62,632 nt of DNA from assembly GCA_021777035.1 (NCBI GenBank), contig JAIQZR010000170.1, forward strand, positions 1 to 62,632, read 5' to 3'. A program made the position numbers and the translations under genes. Source of the stretch: Candidatus Scalindua sp. (GTDB taxonomy: Bacteria > Planctomycetota > Brocadiia > Brocadiales > Scalinduaceae). The notes beneath the pieces were generated by a model. That model searched no databases. It was not told the origin of the DNA and was given only the letters and a program-made list of their open reading frames with translations. Shown in pieces: positions 1 through 8,441 of the stretch. Numbering within the stretch: the stretch's first letter is position 1; each line of letters begins with the position of its first letter.

Positions 1-275
1 GCGCCCAGATCCAGCACCCTGAGCTCTGAAAAGTTGTCATTAGATTGAGAGACTGCAGACTTCAGAATATCTGTTACTTTAGTAGGCGACTGGCACTTCA
101 GTCGTTCATAGAAGATCTGTTCGTACAGGCCCGGGTTCTTGTATATCTCATCATAATCGTGAAACAGAATTCTTTTCTTTTCACCATCAGGATTATTTAT
201 ATAGAAGAATGCTTCGTCTTGAGCCAGATCTTGAGAGTCACTTCGTGGAAATTGAATCCTGTATCGTTTCTGCAT
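1..275 (-). CDS. SAM-dependent methyltransferase, N-terminal part (runs off the window edge)
   Basis: The minus strand is open from ATG at 275 to the window edge, giving 91 codons. It begins MQKRYRIQFP and reaches VLDLGA at the edge, which looks like the first glycine-rich SAM-binding strand (motif I) of a class I methyltransferase. The start is supported by AAGGAT about ten bases upstream. The text before motif I contains ILFHDYDEIY and GLYEQIFYERL, a lead-in often seen before motif I in small methyltransferases. The substrate cannot be told because the catalytic half lies outside the window. It is transcribed away from panC, so 276-638 is a divergent intergenic region. Confidence 0.6.
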   Translation of the reverse strand, partial: MQKRYRIQFPRSDSQDLAQDEAFFYINNPDGEKKRILFHDYDEIYKNPGLYEQIFYERLKCQSPTKVTDILKSAVSQSNDNFSELRVLDLG

Positions 276-559
276 TTGCTACTTATCCTTTCTCTAACTT
301 GACATCGTATTCGTGTTATCAATACATCCACAAGGCTATAACAAGTTCAGCAAGAGAGACACTATGCCATAGAAAGATATTTCGTGTGCGTCGTAGTGGT
401 GTAACTAGTTGCGACCGTCTATTATACACAAACATAGACAATCTGCAATATGTAATTCATTTAATTCACGTGTGTGTCCCATCCCAGTAGTACATAAGTA
501 TCTATATGTTATTGATTTTACAAACGTTTTTATTTGGTTTGACACATTTCTACTTAAAC
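276..559. other. Divergent intergenic region between the methyltransferase and panC
   Basis: No convincing gene is present. The open frames here lack ribosome binding sites and plausible composition. The stretch is AT-rich and presumably holds the methyltransferase promoter on the minus strand. The panC promoter candidate lies at its right end. Confidence 0.5.
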
Positions 560-588
560 TTGACAAAAAAATCTGTTATTGTTAACAT
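560..588 (+). promoter_or_regulatory. Sigma70-type promoter upstream of panC
   Basis: TTGACA at 560-565 is followed by a 17-base spacer and TAACAT at 583-588. The panC start lies about 50 bases downstream. The same pair of hexamers at the same spacing occurs upstream of the polyprenyl synthase gene at 42224-42252. Confidence 0.5.
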
Positions 589-638
589 TGATTTTCTGTT
601 TTAGAGAGGACGCTTGAATAAAAAGCTGATATCATTAA

Positions 639-1481
639 ATGGAAGTAATAACAGAGATTAATAAGATGCGGACAAGGGTGCTTACTTTCAAGGGGAGTAG
701 AAAATCCATTGGATTTGCACCCACGATGGGGGCACTTCATGATGGCCACATAAGCCTGATGCGCTGTGCAAGAAAAGAGAACGACGAGATCGTTGTCAGC
801 ATATACTTGAATCCTAAGCAGTTTGACAACAAAGATGATTTTGATAACTATCCTCGTCGGTTGAAAGAGGATATCGAGGTTATACGAGAAGAAAATGTAG
901 ATGTGGTTTTTGCTCCCAGTAATGATGAAATGTATCCGGTTGGATATTGCACTAACGTGAGGCAAGATAGAATTACTGATGCCTTGTGCGGCAGGGTAAG
1001 ACCCGGACATTTCAATGGTGTAACAACTGTTGTAACAAAGCTTTTTAATATCGTTGGCCCTGACAGGGCATATTTTGGCCAAAAAGATTATCAGCAAAGT
1101 GCTATCATAAAAAAGTTGGTTGCAGATTTGAATATGGATATAGATATTAAGGTCTGCCCAACAGTTAGAGAAGAAGGTGGGCTTGCTCTTAGCTCAAGAA
1201 ACAGACGGTTAAATATTGAGGAACGACAGAGTTCACTCTGCATTTACAGCTCCTTATTAAAAGCCAGAGATATGTTTGTTTCCAATATAAGGGACACAAA
1301 AGAGATTATAGAAGAGATGTCATCTGTCATTAAAAAGACAAAACACGTAAAAATAGATTATATATCCATTGTTAACATTTGTACGCTTGAAGACCTTTCG
1401 TCAATTAATGAAAAGGCTTTAGCTGCTGTTGCGGTATGGATCGGAAATACAAGATTGATAGATAATACTATTCTGGAGTAA
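639..1481 (+). CDS. panC: Pantothenate synthetase
   Basis: Condenses pantoate with beta-alanine, using ATP, to make pantothenate for coenzyme A. The 280-residue length is normal. Family motifs are in order: [10 protein letters not shown] (28-37, ATP-binding HxGH type), SIYLNPKQF (54-62), [11 protein letters not shown] (118-128), FGQKDYQQ (146-153) and LSSRN (184-188). The usual RDGLAMSSRN reads [12 protein letters not shown], a conservative variant. It is the first gene of a tight panC-panD-lgt run with gaps of 4 and 5 bases. PanD makes the beta-alanine that PanC uses, so the pairing is functional. Start chosen at the first ATG before the conserved N-terminal strand. Confidence 0.95.
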   Translation: MEVITEINKMRTRVLTFKGSRKSIGFAPTMGALHDGHISLMRCARKENDEIVVSIYLNPKQFDNKDDFDNYPRRLKEDIEVIREENVDVVFAPSNDEMYPVGYCTNVRQDRITDALCGRVRPGHFNGVTTVVTKLFNIVGPDRAYFGQKDYQQSAIIKKLVADLNMDIDIKVCPTVREEGGLALSSRNRRLNIEERQSSLCIYSSLLKARDMFVSNIRDTKEIIEEMSSVIKKTKHVKIDYISIVNICTLEDLSSINEKALAAVAVWIGNTRLIDNTILE

Positions 1482-1485
1482 AACC

Positions 1486-1857
1486 ATGCTTAGAGAAATG
1501 TGTAAAGCGAAGATCCACTCCGCAACCGTCACTGAAGCGAACTTGAACTATACCGGTAGTATAACAATCGACAAGTCTCTGTTACAGGAGTTGGACATCC
1601 TGCACTACGAACGAGTTCAGGTGCTTAACATAAATAATGGGGCCCGGATGGAAACATACGTAATCGAGGGTGAACCTGACTCAGGAATTATATGCCTTAA
1701 CGGGGCCGCTGCAAGGTGGGCAGTCCCCGGTGACAAGATTATCATAATCTCTTATTGTCTTATTGATGATGCCCAGGCGCGAAATTGGAAACCGAAAATA
1801 GTCCTGCTGGATGAGAAAAACAAAATTACGAAAGTGATCTCCGAACCACATTCCTGA
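1486..1857 (+). CDS. panD: Aspartate 1-decarboxylase
   Basis: Pyruvoyl enzyme that decarboxylates L-aspartate to beta-alanine. It is made as a proenzyme that cleaves itself between G24 and S25. The sequence shows Y22-T-G24-S25, and S25 would become the pyruvoyl group. K9, R54 and Y58 fall at the same numbers as the active-site residues of the E. coli enzyme. The 123-residue length is typical. It starts 4 bases after panC and ends 5 bases before lgt, so the three are probably cotranscribed. Confidence 0.95.
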   Translation: MLREMCKAKIHSATVTEANLNYTGSITIDKSLLQELDILHYERVQVLNINNGARMETYVIEGEPDSGIICLNGAAARWAVPGDKIIIISYCLIDDAQARNWKPKIVLLDEKNKITKVISEPHS

Positions 1858-1862
1858 CATCA

Positions 1863-2726
1863 ATGATTAGAACTCTTTTTGAAATACCAATTCCCTACTT
1901 TGGCATAACAATTCCCATTTATGCATATGGTTTCATGCTTATGATGGGCTTCCTGGTAGTTATCTATGTAGCGCGTAATAAGGCAAAAGCTGAAGGCATA
2001 AACCCGGAAGACATATCAAACATGGGGCTATATACGGTATTCGCCGGTATTATGGGAGGTAGAATTTTTTATGTGATCCAGAATTTCGGTGCATATAAAA
2101 ACAACCTTCTGGATGTGTTCAAAATTTATGAGGGAGGGTTGGTTTTTTATGGAGGTTTAACGGCCTCTATTATAACCATAGTTATTTTTGCAAAGATTAG
2201 GAAACTCCCCGCACTAAAGACAATTGACATTGTCGCCTATGCCTTTGCGCTTGGAGTTGCCTGTGGGCGTATAGGATGCTTTCTTAATGGATGCTGCTGG
2301 GGAGATGTCTGTAGCCCTGATTTGCTATGGGCAGTTAGTTTCCCCAAATCGGTTGACGCAAACCTTATGATTGATGGTAGTCCCGCGTTTCTGCACCATC
2401 TTGGACAGGGTTTGGTGAGTGTGTCTGATAGTCACTCGTTGCCTGTTCATCCTACACAGATTTACTCGTTTTTTGGTAATATTTCTATATTCTTTATTGT
2501 TAAAACGTTCTTTAAACATCGTAGAAGAGATGGGGAAGTGACGTTGATGTTCTGTGCCCTCTACTCCGTAATGCGCTTTACTGTAGAAATATTCAGGGAT
2601 GATAATCCACTGCTTTTTGACGGTATGACAATATCACAAAATGCCAGCGTATTAGTCCTTACGGCGGCAGTTGCACTTTTTGTAATTGGAAGGATTAAAC
2701 TGAAAGGGCAGACAAAGCTCTCTTAG
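1863..2726 (+). CDS. lgt: Prolipoprotein diacylglyceryl transferase
   Basis: Integral membrane enzyme that moves diacylglycerol from phosphatidylglycerol to the lipobox cysteine of prelipoproteins, the first step of lipoprotein maturation. The protein has 287 residues and about seven hydrophobic segments. The family signature is present as EGGLVFYGGL (90-99) and GRIGCFLNGCCWG (135-147), with R136 matching the essential Arg143 of E. coli, followed by HPTQIYS further on. The position of E. coli His103 is a tyrosine (Y96). The gene ends the panC-panD-lgt run, with no metabolic link to its neighbours visible. Confidence 0.93.
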   Translation: MIRTLFEIPIPYFGITIPIYAYGFMLMMGFLVVIYVARNKAKAEGINPEDISNMGLYTVFAGIMGGRIFYVIQNFGAYKNNLLDVFKIYEGGLVFYGGLTASIITIVIFAKIRKLPALKTIDIVAYAFALGVACGRIGCFLNGCCWGDVCSPDLLWAVSFPKSVDANLMIDGSPAFLHHLGQGLVSVSDSHSLPVHPTQIYSFFGNISIFFIVKTFFKHRRRDGEVTLMFCALYSVMRFTVEIFRDDNPLLFDGMTISQNASVLVLTAAVALFVIGRIKLKGQTKLS

Positions 2727-2790
2727 TTGCTTACAGTTTCAGAGTTATTAGCATGTTGTCGTTGTATTGTAAGTTGTTCAATCTTGGCAG

Positions 2791-2982
2791 TTATAAATAC
2801 GAAACAAGAATATCGAAATACGAAACAAATCAGAAATTCAAATCTCAAATGATCAAAACAAAAGATATTTTGTGTAATTAAATTCTTTGTAGTATGAAAG
2901 ACGTTTCGGGCAGGAGTTATTGAAATTGAAATTTTGATTATTTGGAAATTGTATCGGATTTCGGATTTCGTGCTTCGAATTA
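2791..2982. repeat. Long imperfect inverted repeat
   Basis: The left part (from 2791) and the right part (to 2982) are imperfect reverse complements. Each is built of short reiterated words such as CGAAATACGAAAC and CGGATTTCGGATTTCG, and they flank a central stretch of about 60 bases. No reading frame crosses it. It looks like a non-coding mobile palindromic repeat in the lgt downstream region. Confidence 0.45.
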
Positions 2983-3071
2983 ATTCTATAGGAAGATGTT
3001 CCCATTGAAAGGGTGATCATACGGATATTAAATCGTTATTCCAGAAACTGTATGATGAGAATGCAGATAAG

Positions 3072-3506
3072 GTGAAGCAGGCCATAGAAGAGATTGGTAG
3101 AGTAGGAAAAGGTAATCTCGGAGCGATGAAAGCCCTTCAGGAATTTTTAAGGAAAGAGAAGCGAATGCCTCTTCGTATTTTGGCTATGCAGACCCTTTCA
3201 AGAACAAAAAGTAACTCTCAGTCATCTACTGGAACATTTAAGAAACCCAATATCTTTCAATGTCCAGGTGCGGAAAAGATAAAAAGGGTTGAAATTATAG
3301 ACGTAACATGCCATCACTGCCATAAAAAGGGTACAGCTTCAGTTGCCGGCTTTGAAAATGAGTTCACCTGTGAGAGTTGCGGTGAGAAAATAGAGCGTGT
3401 ATTACCTGAAAGCTGTATTGAAAAGTGTCCTGTAGGAAGTGAGTGTGTTGGCCCGGAACGTTACCGAAAATATATGAATGGCAGGGGAAATATTCATCCC
3501 ATATAG
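3072..3506 (+). CDS. Conserved hypothetical protein with C-terminal zinc ribbon
   Basis: Soluble protein of 144 residues from the GTG at 3072. The N-terminal half is helical and basic. The C-terminal half carries CHHCHKKG and CESCGEKI, a four-cysteine zinc-ribbon pattern, then a second cysteine group ESCIEKCPVGSEC. I do not recognise the family. The frame is open without a stop back to 3009. A strong Shine-Dalgarno match (GAAAGGGTGATC, 3007-3018) sits just before in-frame ACG (3021) and ATT (3027), so the true protein probably has 15-17 more residues and a non-standard start. It stands alone between a repeat and the convergent FKBP gene. Confidence 0.6.
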   Translation: MKQAIEEIGRVGKGNLGAMKALQEFLRKEKRMPLRILAMQTLSRTKSNSQSSTGTFKKPNIFQCPGAEKIKRVEIIDVTCHHCHKKGTASVAGFENEFTCESCGEKIERVLPESCIEKCPVGSECVGPERYRKYMNGRGNIHPI

Positions 3507-3559
3507 TTCTAGAACAGAACCCATTATTACATATAAAGCACAATGATACTCATTTGCAT

Positions 3560-3579
3560 GGGCAAGATGCCTAGTGCCC
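3560..3579. repeat. Degenerate REP palindrome (family A)
   Basis: An imperfect palindrome GGGCAAGATGCCTAGTGCCC, followed by CCTACAGAACAATT. The same tail follows REP copies at 33479 and 34512 near the transposase gene. It lies between two convergent genes. Confidence 0.55.
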
Positions 3580-3612
3580 CTACAGAACAATTCGATATAC
3601 TTCTCGTCGGAA

Positions 3613-4155
3613 TCACTCTATTTCAATAATCCTGATGTCAAAGACGACGTCCTTGCCCGCAAGAGGATGGTTGCCGTCAAGGAATACACTCTCTTCGTCT
3701 ATTTTTACAATTGTTCCCGGTATATCTTGTATTTTTACTACGTTGCCTATCTCCGGTTCAAAGCTTCTGGGCAAATCGCTTTTTACGAATCTCATTACTA
3801 AATCTTCGTTTCTCTTGCCGTATGCGCTTTTTGATTTTACTGTAACTGACTTTTCTTCTCTTAACTCCATTCCTAATACCGCTTTGTCAAGTCCACGTGG
3901 CATTTGATCACTTCCAACGGTGAATTCCAGCGGTTTTCCAGGCTTTGATTCATCAAACACCGTACCATCAGTTAGGCTGACTTTATATTGGATTTTTACC
4001 TTATCATCTTTCTTCACGATTATCTTTCTGCCGCCTGTTTCATTTACACCGGCCATACAAGAATATCCATTAATCAGGACTAATCCGATTAATATAGACA
4101 ACATAAATTTGGTTTTTATTAATGATTTTGTTGCTTTTAAAATTTTCTCTCTCAT
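3613..4155 (-). CDS. Exported FKBP-type peptidyl-prolyl isomerase (SlyD-like)
   Basis: Catalyses cis-trans isomerisation of prolyl bonds and probably assists folding outside the cytoplasm. The first 30 or so residues form an uncleaved or cleaved signal (basic start, then a hydrophobic stretch ending at GYSCMAG). The cysteine might be lipidated, but the lipobox is poor. The body has the FKBP start (DKVKIQYKVSLTDGTVFD), then SAYGKRNEDLV, then DGNHPLAGKDVVFDI. The NHPLAGK loop is typical of SlyD-type proteins carrying an insert-in-flap chaperone domain. The start at 4155 is supported by GAGGAAA eight bases upstream. Length 180. Confidence 0.85.
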   Translation of the reverse strand: MREKILKATKSLIKTKFMLSILIGLVLINGYSCMAGVNETGGRKIIVKKDDKVKIQYKVSLTDGTVFDESKPGKPLEFTVGSDQMPRGLDKAVLGMELREEKSVTVKSKSAYGKRNEDLVMRFVKSDLPRSFEPEIGNVVKIQDIPGTIVKIDEESVFLDGNHPLAGKDVVFDIRIIEIE

Positions 4156-4269
4156 TTAATTTTCCTCTATATAAAATAGTTTGTAAAAAGTTGTCTTTCG
4201 ATGTACTTATGAACAGTATTACTATACATTTTTATATTGATTCCAGTTCCGGATAAGCATTTTTTTCTT

Positions 4270-5626
4270 TTATTTTGACATTATACTTTCATTCTCAAGT
4301 GGTTTCTCTTCGGTTTCCTTTACCGGTATCAGTGCTTTGTCCATATAGGAGCGTCTGCCAGGCTCGCGTTTGATTTTCTTACGTATCGATCTCAGTTTAA
4401 AATAATAGATGCCGAAAGGTATAAGAGTGCTAACGGTTTCCCATACCCTGTGAGGATAGAAAGTAATCGGATTTTCCTGGGGCATACCGGGTCGGCGCTG
4501 TGTACGTATCTTCCTCCTTAGGAATCCTCCTTGAATCGGGTGCACGTTCCGGAATTTAATGGTTCCATAAAATTGATGAATGTGAAGCATTACGCCATGT
4601 TTGAAACATTTTCCGGTATTCAGTGATTTTGTTCTGTCGCTTATTTACTGCTTCCAGGTTTTCCGGGTTAATGCTTTCCAGCCCGATGAACACTCTTCTA
4701 CAGCCTGCGCTGGCAGCCTTGGAGACAAAATTCTTGATTTTATGAGCAAGCGAATCTATTTGCATGGTAAACTTTACATGTTTAAATCCATGATTTTCAC
4801 GAAGGTCGATCAATCGATCAAAAACGGCTTCCCCGTTTTTGTTACGAGCAAAGTTGTCATCGGTAAGGAAAAAATCGTTTATATCATTCGATAGATTGGA
4901 GCGGATCAGTTTCTCGATATCGTCCGGATTACGGTAACGTGATTTACGTCCTTGTACATTGATGACGGTACAGAAGCTGCACAGGAAAGAGCATTCTCTG
5001 CCAGCGTCAAAGCAGCCAATCTTACTGACAAGTCTTTTGGCAACACTTGTTGGCATTATCGGCATTGGCTGGCCTTCCAGACCGGGCAGATCTCCCAGGA
5101 AGTTGTAGAGAGGTTTCATTTTCCTCTGATAGGCGTCTTTTAAGAGATTGATAAGTTTTCCTTCCTCGGCCTCACCAGCGAACAGTGTAATGCCGGCTTC
5201 CGTCGCCTCTTTCAATTCCTCCGGAAGCTGAGGTAACATGGCAATACAGCCACTTGTATGGAATCCGCCTATTGCAACCTGAATGTGTTCGTCACGGAGC
5301 TTTCTGGCAATGTCCATGGTACGAGGAAATTGATTTGACTGGACGCCTACGAAAAGAACAACGCCATTTCCACCTCCATCTTTAAACCTGCGAATAATGT
5401 CTGCAACGGGTATGACGATATTCATTTCGTCGTAAGCGTTAATGTCAAACTCAACATCGCTACCAAGGGTATTCTGCTCTGCAGCATCTTGCGTCAAGCC
5501 ATATATGCAGACCAGTGTATTCGATGGAATCCATGACCTACGCCACTGGATAACATATCCATCATCATCGTAATGGGATGGTTTGATCAATTCAACGAAG
5601 AACTTTGTTTTAGTGCTATTACTCAT
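4270..5626 (-). pseudogene. B12-binding radical-SAM protein, internally deleted and frameshifted
   Basis: Two overlapping frames on the minus strand are the two ends of one gene. The upstream part (5626 to 4556) carries an N-terminal B12-binding-like domain, then CSFLCSFC (the CxxxCxxC iron-sulfur site) and the first half of the radical-SAM barrel to GLESINPENLEAV and FQTWRNA. The downstream part (4590 to 4270) carries the C-terminal tail of such proteins (VHPIQGG, RRPGMPQE, ITFYPHRVWE). The segment expected between them, including the GYILGFPGDTP-type strand and roughly 120-140 residues, is missing, and the two parts are in different frames. The enzyme is very probably inactive. An intact but different B12 radical-SAM gene lies at 12067-13548. 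Confidence 0.7.
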
Positions 5627-5650
5627 ATAATTTTGTTTGTAAGCACCTGT

Positions 5651-5706
5651 CCAGCCTCTCTTTTGAGAAGACTCCAGAATTGGAATTCTCTCAAAAGAGA
5701 GGCTGG
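5651..5706. terminator. Stem-loop between leuA and the radical-SAM pseudogene
   Basis: CCAGCCTCTCTTTTGAGAA at 5651-5669 pairs with its near-perfect complement ending at 5706, with a loop of about 16 bases. It lies 20 bases after the leuA stop. The T-run (GGGTTTTAA) is on the plus-strand side, so for leuA it may act as an RNA-stabilising or weak termination hairpin. Confidence 0.5.
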
Positions 5707-5726
5707 GTTTTAATAGGCAGATATTT

Positions 5727-7247
5727 TTAAGTAGACTTTTTTTTGCGATGTTTTATTGCGACTTTATTTATGGCATTCAAATATGCCTTTGCACTTGCTT
5801 CTATTGTGTCCGTGCTCACGGCACGCCCTCTATAGGTATTGCCTTCAATTTCCACATCTACGCTTGCTTCTCCCAGGGCATCTTTTCCACTGGTTACCGA
5901 CCTGATATTATAATCGAGAAGAGTTCCTGTAATTCCAGTTAATAAGTCGACGGCATTAAAAATGGCATCAATTGGCCCGTCACCTTTGGCTGAATCGGAC
6001 ACGATTTTATCTTTTCCGATACGGAGTCTGATGCTGGCTATCGGTACCGGGCCGCAATTTATACTTAAACTGTCGAGTTCGTAAATATTGGGTACTTCTG
6101 ATTTCTCAACCTGTATTAATGCCTCTATATCCTGGTCATAGATTTCTTTTTTCTTATCAGCCAGGAGTTTAAATTGACTGAATGTGTGTTCAAATTCGTC
6201 ATCAGGGAGATAATAACCCAACGCTTTAACGCGTTTTTTGAATGCATGGCGCCCGGAAAGCTTGCCAAGGACTATATTAGTCTTAGGTAGACCAACTTCT
6301 TCCGGCCTCATGATTTCGTATGTTGTGCTCTCTTTTAAAACACCATCCTGATGTATACCTGATTCGTGTGCAAATGCGTTTTCTCCGACTATCGCCTTGT
6401 TCCTCTGTACGCGTAATCCTGTCAGGCCACTGACAATCTTACTTGTGGCGATTATCTCTTTTGTCTTTATCCCTGTAGTATGTTTGAAAAAATCTTTTCT
6501 TGTTTTAAGCGCCATAACAATCTCTTCAAGAGATGCATTTCCAGCCCTTTCCCCGATTCCATTTATCGTGCATTCTACCTGTGTAGCACCTGCTTTTATG
6601 GCTGCAAGTGAATTAGCAACTGCAAGACCGAGATCGTTGTGACAATGGACACTTATAACGGCATCATTGATATTCTTTACATTATCCTTGAGGTTTTTTA
6701 TTATTGCTGCGTATTGCTCAGGTACAGCATATCCTACTGTGTCAGGAATGTTAACGGTTGTTGCTCCCGCATCGATTACAGCCTCTACGACTTCTACAAG
6801 GAAATCAGGCTCTGTTCTTGAAGCGTCTTCCGGAGAGAATTCTACATCGTCAACATACTTTCTAGCACGTTTTACACCTTTGACTGCAGTTTTTATGATC
6901 TCTTCTTTTGCCTTAATCAGTTTGAATTTTCGATGTATTTCAGATGTTGCAAGAAAAACATGAATCCTGGGTGATTTGGCAGATTTTAAAGCCTTTGCCG
7001 CGCAATCTATATCTTTGTCAACTGCCCGTGCGAGTGCGCAAACAGTGACATCACGTATCTCCTTTGCAATAGTACTTACAGATTTGAAGTCACCCTCTGA
7101 GGTAATGGGAAACCCGGCTTCCATCACGTCAATATTCAGAGTAGAGAGCTGTCTTGCTATTTGCAGTTTTTCTTTCTGATCCAGACTTGCACCTGGAGAC
7201 TGTTCTCCGTCTCTTAACGTAGTATCGAAAATTTTGATTTTGGACAT
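5727..7247 (-). CDS. leuA: 2-isopropylmalate synthase
   Basis: First committed step of leucine synthesis: condenses acetyl-CoA with 2-oxoisovalerate. The catalytic barrel shows FDTTLRDGEQSPGASL near the N-terminus, HCHNDLGLAVANS (metal-binding HxH) and HESGIHQDGVLK. The C-terminal third is the LeuA allosteric domain, so leucine feedback is likely. Length 506 is normal. AGAAGG about seven bases before ATG 7247 supports the start. It lies downstream of ilvC, which feeds the same branched-chain pathway. Confidence 0.96.
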   Translation of the reverse strand: MSKIKIFDTTLRDGEQSPGASLDQKEKLQIARQLSTLNIDVMEAGFPITSEGDFKSVSTIAKEIRDVTVCALARAVDKDIDCAAKALKSAKSPRIHVFLATSEIHRKFKLIKAKEEIIKTAVKGVKRARKYVDDVEFSPEDASRTEPDFLVEVVEAVIDAGATTVNIPDTVGYAVPEQYAAIIKNLKDNVKNINDAVISVHCHNDLGLAVANSLAAIKAGATQVECTINGIGERAGNASLEEIVMALKTRKDFFKHTTGIKTKEIIATSKIVSGLTGLRVQRNKAIVGENAFAHESGIHQDGVLKESTTYEIMRPEEVGLPKTNIVLGKLSGRHAFKKRVKALGYYLPDDEFEHTFSQFKLLADKKKEIYDQDIEALIQVEKSEVPNIYELDSLSINCGPVPIASIRLRIGKDKIVSDSAKGDGPIDAIFNAVDLLTGITGTLLDYNIRSVTSGKDALGEASVDVEIEGNTYRGRAVSTDTIEASAKAYLNAINKVAIKHRKKKST

Positions 7248-7338
7248 AGAAACCTTCTCTGTTTAAAGTAATTATAAAGGCGTTTTATACGCTATTGCTT
7301 AATATAATGTTAAGGAATTTTAATGCCGGTTACACATC

Positions 7339-7376
7339 CAACTCCACCCAGCATGGCGTCATTCTGGGCGGAGTTG
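7339..7376. repeat. Stem-loop between ilvC and leuA
   Basis: CAACTCCACCCAG and CTGGGCGGAGTTG form a 13-base stem with a single G-T mismatch around a 12-base loop. It sits 10 bases after the ilvC stop, on the leuA side. Without a T-run it is more likely a REP-like or mRNA-stabilising hairpin than a strong terminator. Confidence 0.5.
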
Positions 7377-7386
7377 AGGAATCTAT

Positions 7387-8382
7387 CTATTTTGAATCAA
7401 TCCATTTCATGAGTTTGCGCAGTTTTGCACCAACTTTTTCTATCTGATGCTCCTTATCTTTTGCGACAAGTGCATTAAACATTGGACGACCGGCTTTATT
7501 TTCGAGAATCCACTCTTTGGCAAATTTGCCATCCTGTATCTCAGAAAGTATTTTCTTCATCTCTTTCTTTGTGTCTTCATTAACTATTCTCGGACCTCTT
7601 GTTACGTCTCCAAACTCAGCAGTATTACTGATAGAGTGTCTCATGTATGTCAGACCTCCCTGATAGAAGAGATCTACAATGAGTTTCAGTTCATGCATAC
7701 ATTCAAAATATGCTAGTTCAGGTTGGTAACCTGCCTCGACAAGCGTCTCGAATCCGGCCTTAACCAGAGCAGAAGCTCCGCCGCACAAAACGGCCTGTTC
7801 ACCAAAGAGATCTGTTTCCGTCTCTTCGGCAAAAGTTGTTTCTAGAATTCCACCTCTTCCACCTCCAATACCCCCGGCGTATGCTAAGGCAATTTTGTCT
7901 GCTTTCTTTGAAGGATTTTGGTGGATGGCCATTAAACACGGTACACCACCGCCTTTTTCATATTCACTTCTTACCAGATGTCCAGGCCCCTTTGGTGCCA
8001 CCATGATTACGTCAACATCTTTTGGAGGAACAACCTGACCAAAATGGATGTTGAATCCATGTGAAAAAAGAAGCGTTTTGCCTTTTTTCAAATGGGGTTC
8101 AATCTCTTCTTTGTAGACGTCTCCCTGTACTTCGTCAGGCATTAGTATTGCAACCAGATCACCTTTTTGAGTAGCTTGGGCCGCAGTTACTGGCTTAAAG
8201 CCATGCTTAACTGCCAGAGTGTGATTAGGAGAATCTTTCCTCTGACCAACTATAACTTTCAGGCCGCTTTCACGGAGATTCTGTGCGTGGGCGTGTCCTT
8301 GACTGCCATAGCCGATTATTGCTATCGTTTTACCCTTTAGTGGTTTGATATTAGCATCTTCATCTGAATAAAGTTTTGTCAT
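7387..8382 (-). CDS. ilvC: Ketol-acid reductoisomerase (NADP+)
   Basis: Rearranges and reduces acetolactate or acetohydroxybutyrate in valine/leucine and isoleucine synthesis. The N-terminal Rossmann motif [17 protein letters not shown] is followed by the family words [15 protein letters not shown] and [15 protein letters not shown]. The 331-residue length marks the short class I form. AAAGGA lies close upstream of the ATG. It sits between pyrC and leuA on the same strand, with 58- and 139-base gaps holding palindromes. Confidence 0.97.
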   Translation of the reverse strand: MTKLYSDEDANIKPLKGKTIAIIGYGSQGHAHAQNLRESGLKVIVGQRKDSPNHTLAVKHGFKPVTAAQATQKGDLVAILMPDEVQGDVYKEEIEPHLKKGKTLLFSHGFNIHFGQVVPPKDVDVIMVAPKGPGHLVRSEYEKGGGVPCLMAIHQNPSKKADKIALAYAGGIGGGRGGILETTFAEETETDLFGEQAVLCGGASALVKAGFETLVEAGYQPELAYFECMHELKLIVDLFYQGGLTYMRHSISNTAEFGDVTRGPRIVNEDTKKEMKKILSEIQDGKFAKEWILENKAGRPMFNALVAKDKEHQIEKVGAKLRKLMKWIDSK

Positions 8383-8408
8383 GTCATTCCTTTCTTTTAA
8401 TTAATGTA

Positions 8409-8441
8409 TTAGCTTCGCTTAATCCGCCTTACAAAGGCGGT
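8409..8441. repeat. Short palindromic repeat (family B fragment)
   Basis: GCTTCGCTTAATCCGCCTTAC followed by AAAGGCGG resembles the left arm of the larger repeat at 52157-52276. It lies between pyrC and ilvC. Confidence 0.4.

Noticed and set aside
582..1097. Long minus-strand frame opposite panC
   Set aside because: It is the complement of a strongly conserved panC and has no ribosome binding site or family resemblance.
1863..2726. Lgt inactive because His103 is replaced by Tyr
   Set aside because: The other signature residues are kept and, as far as I recall, the FYGGL variant is found in other Lgt proteins, so inactivity is not supported.
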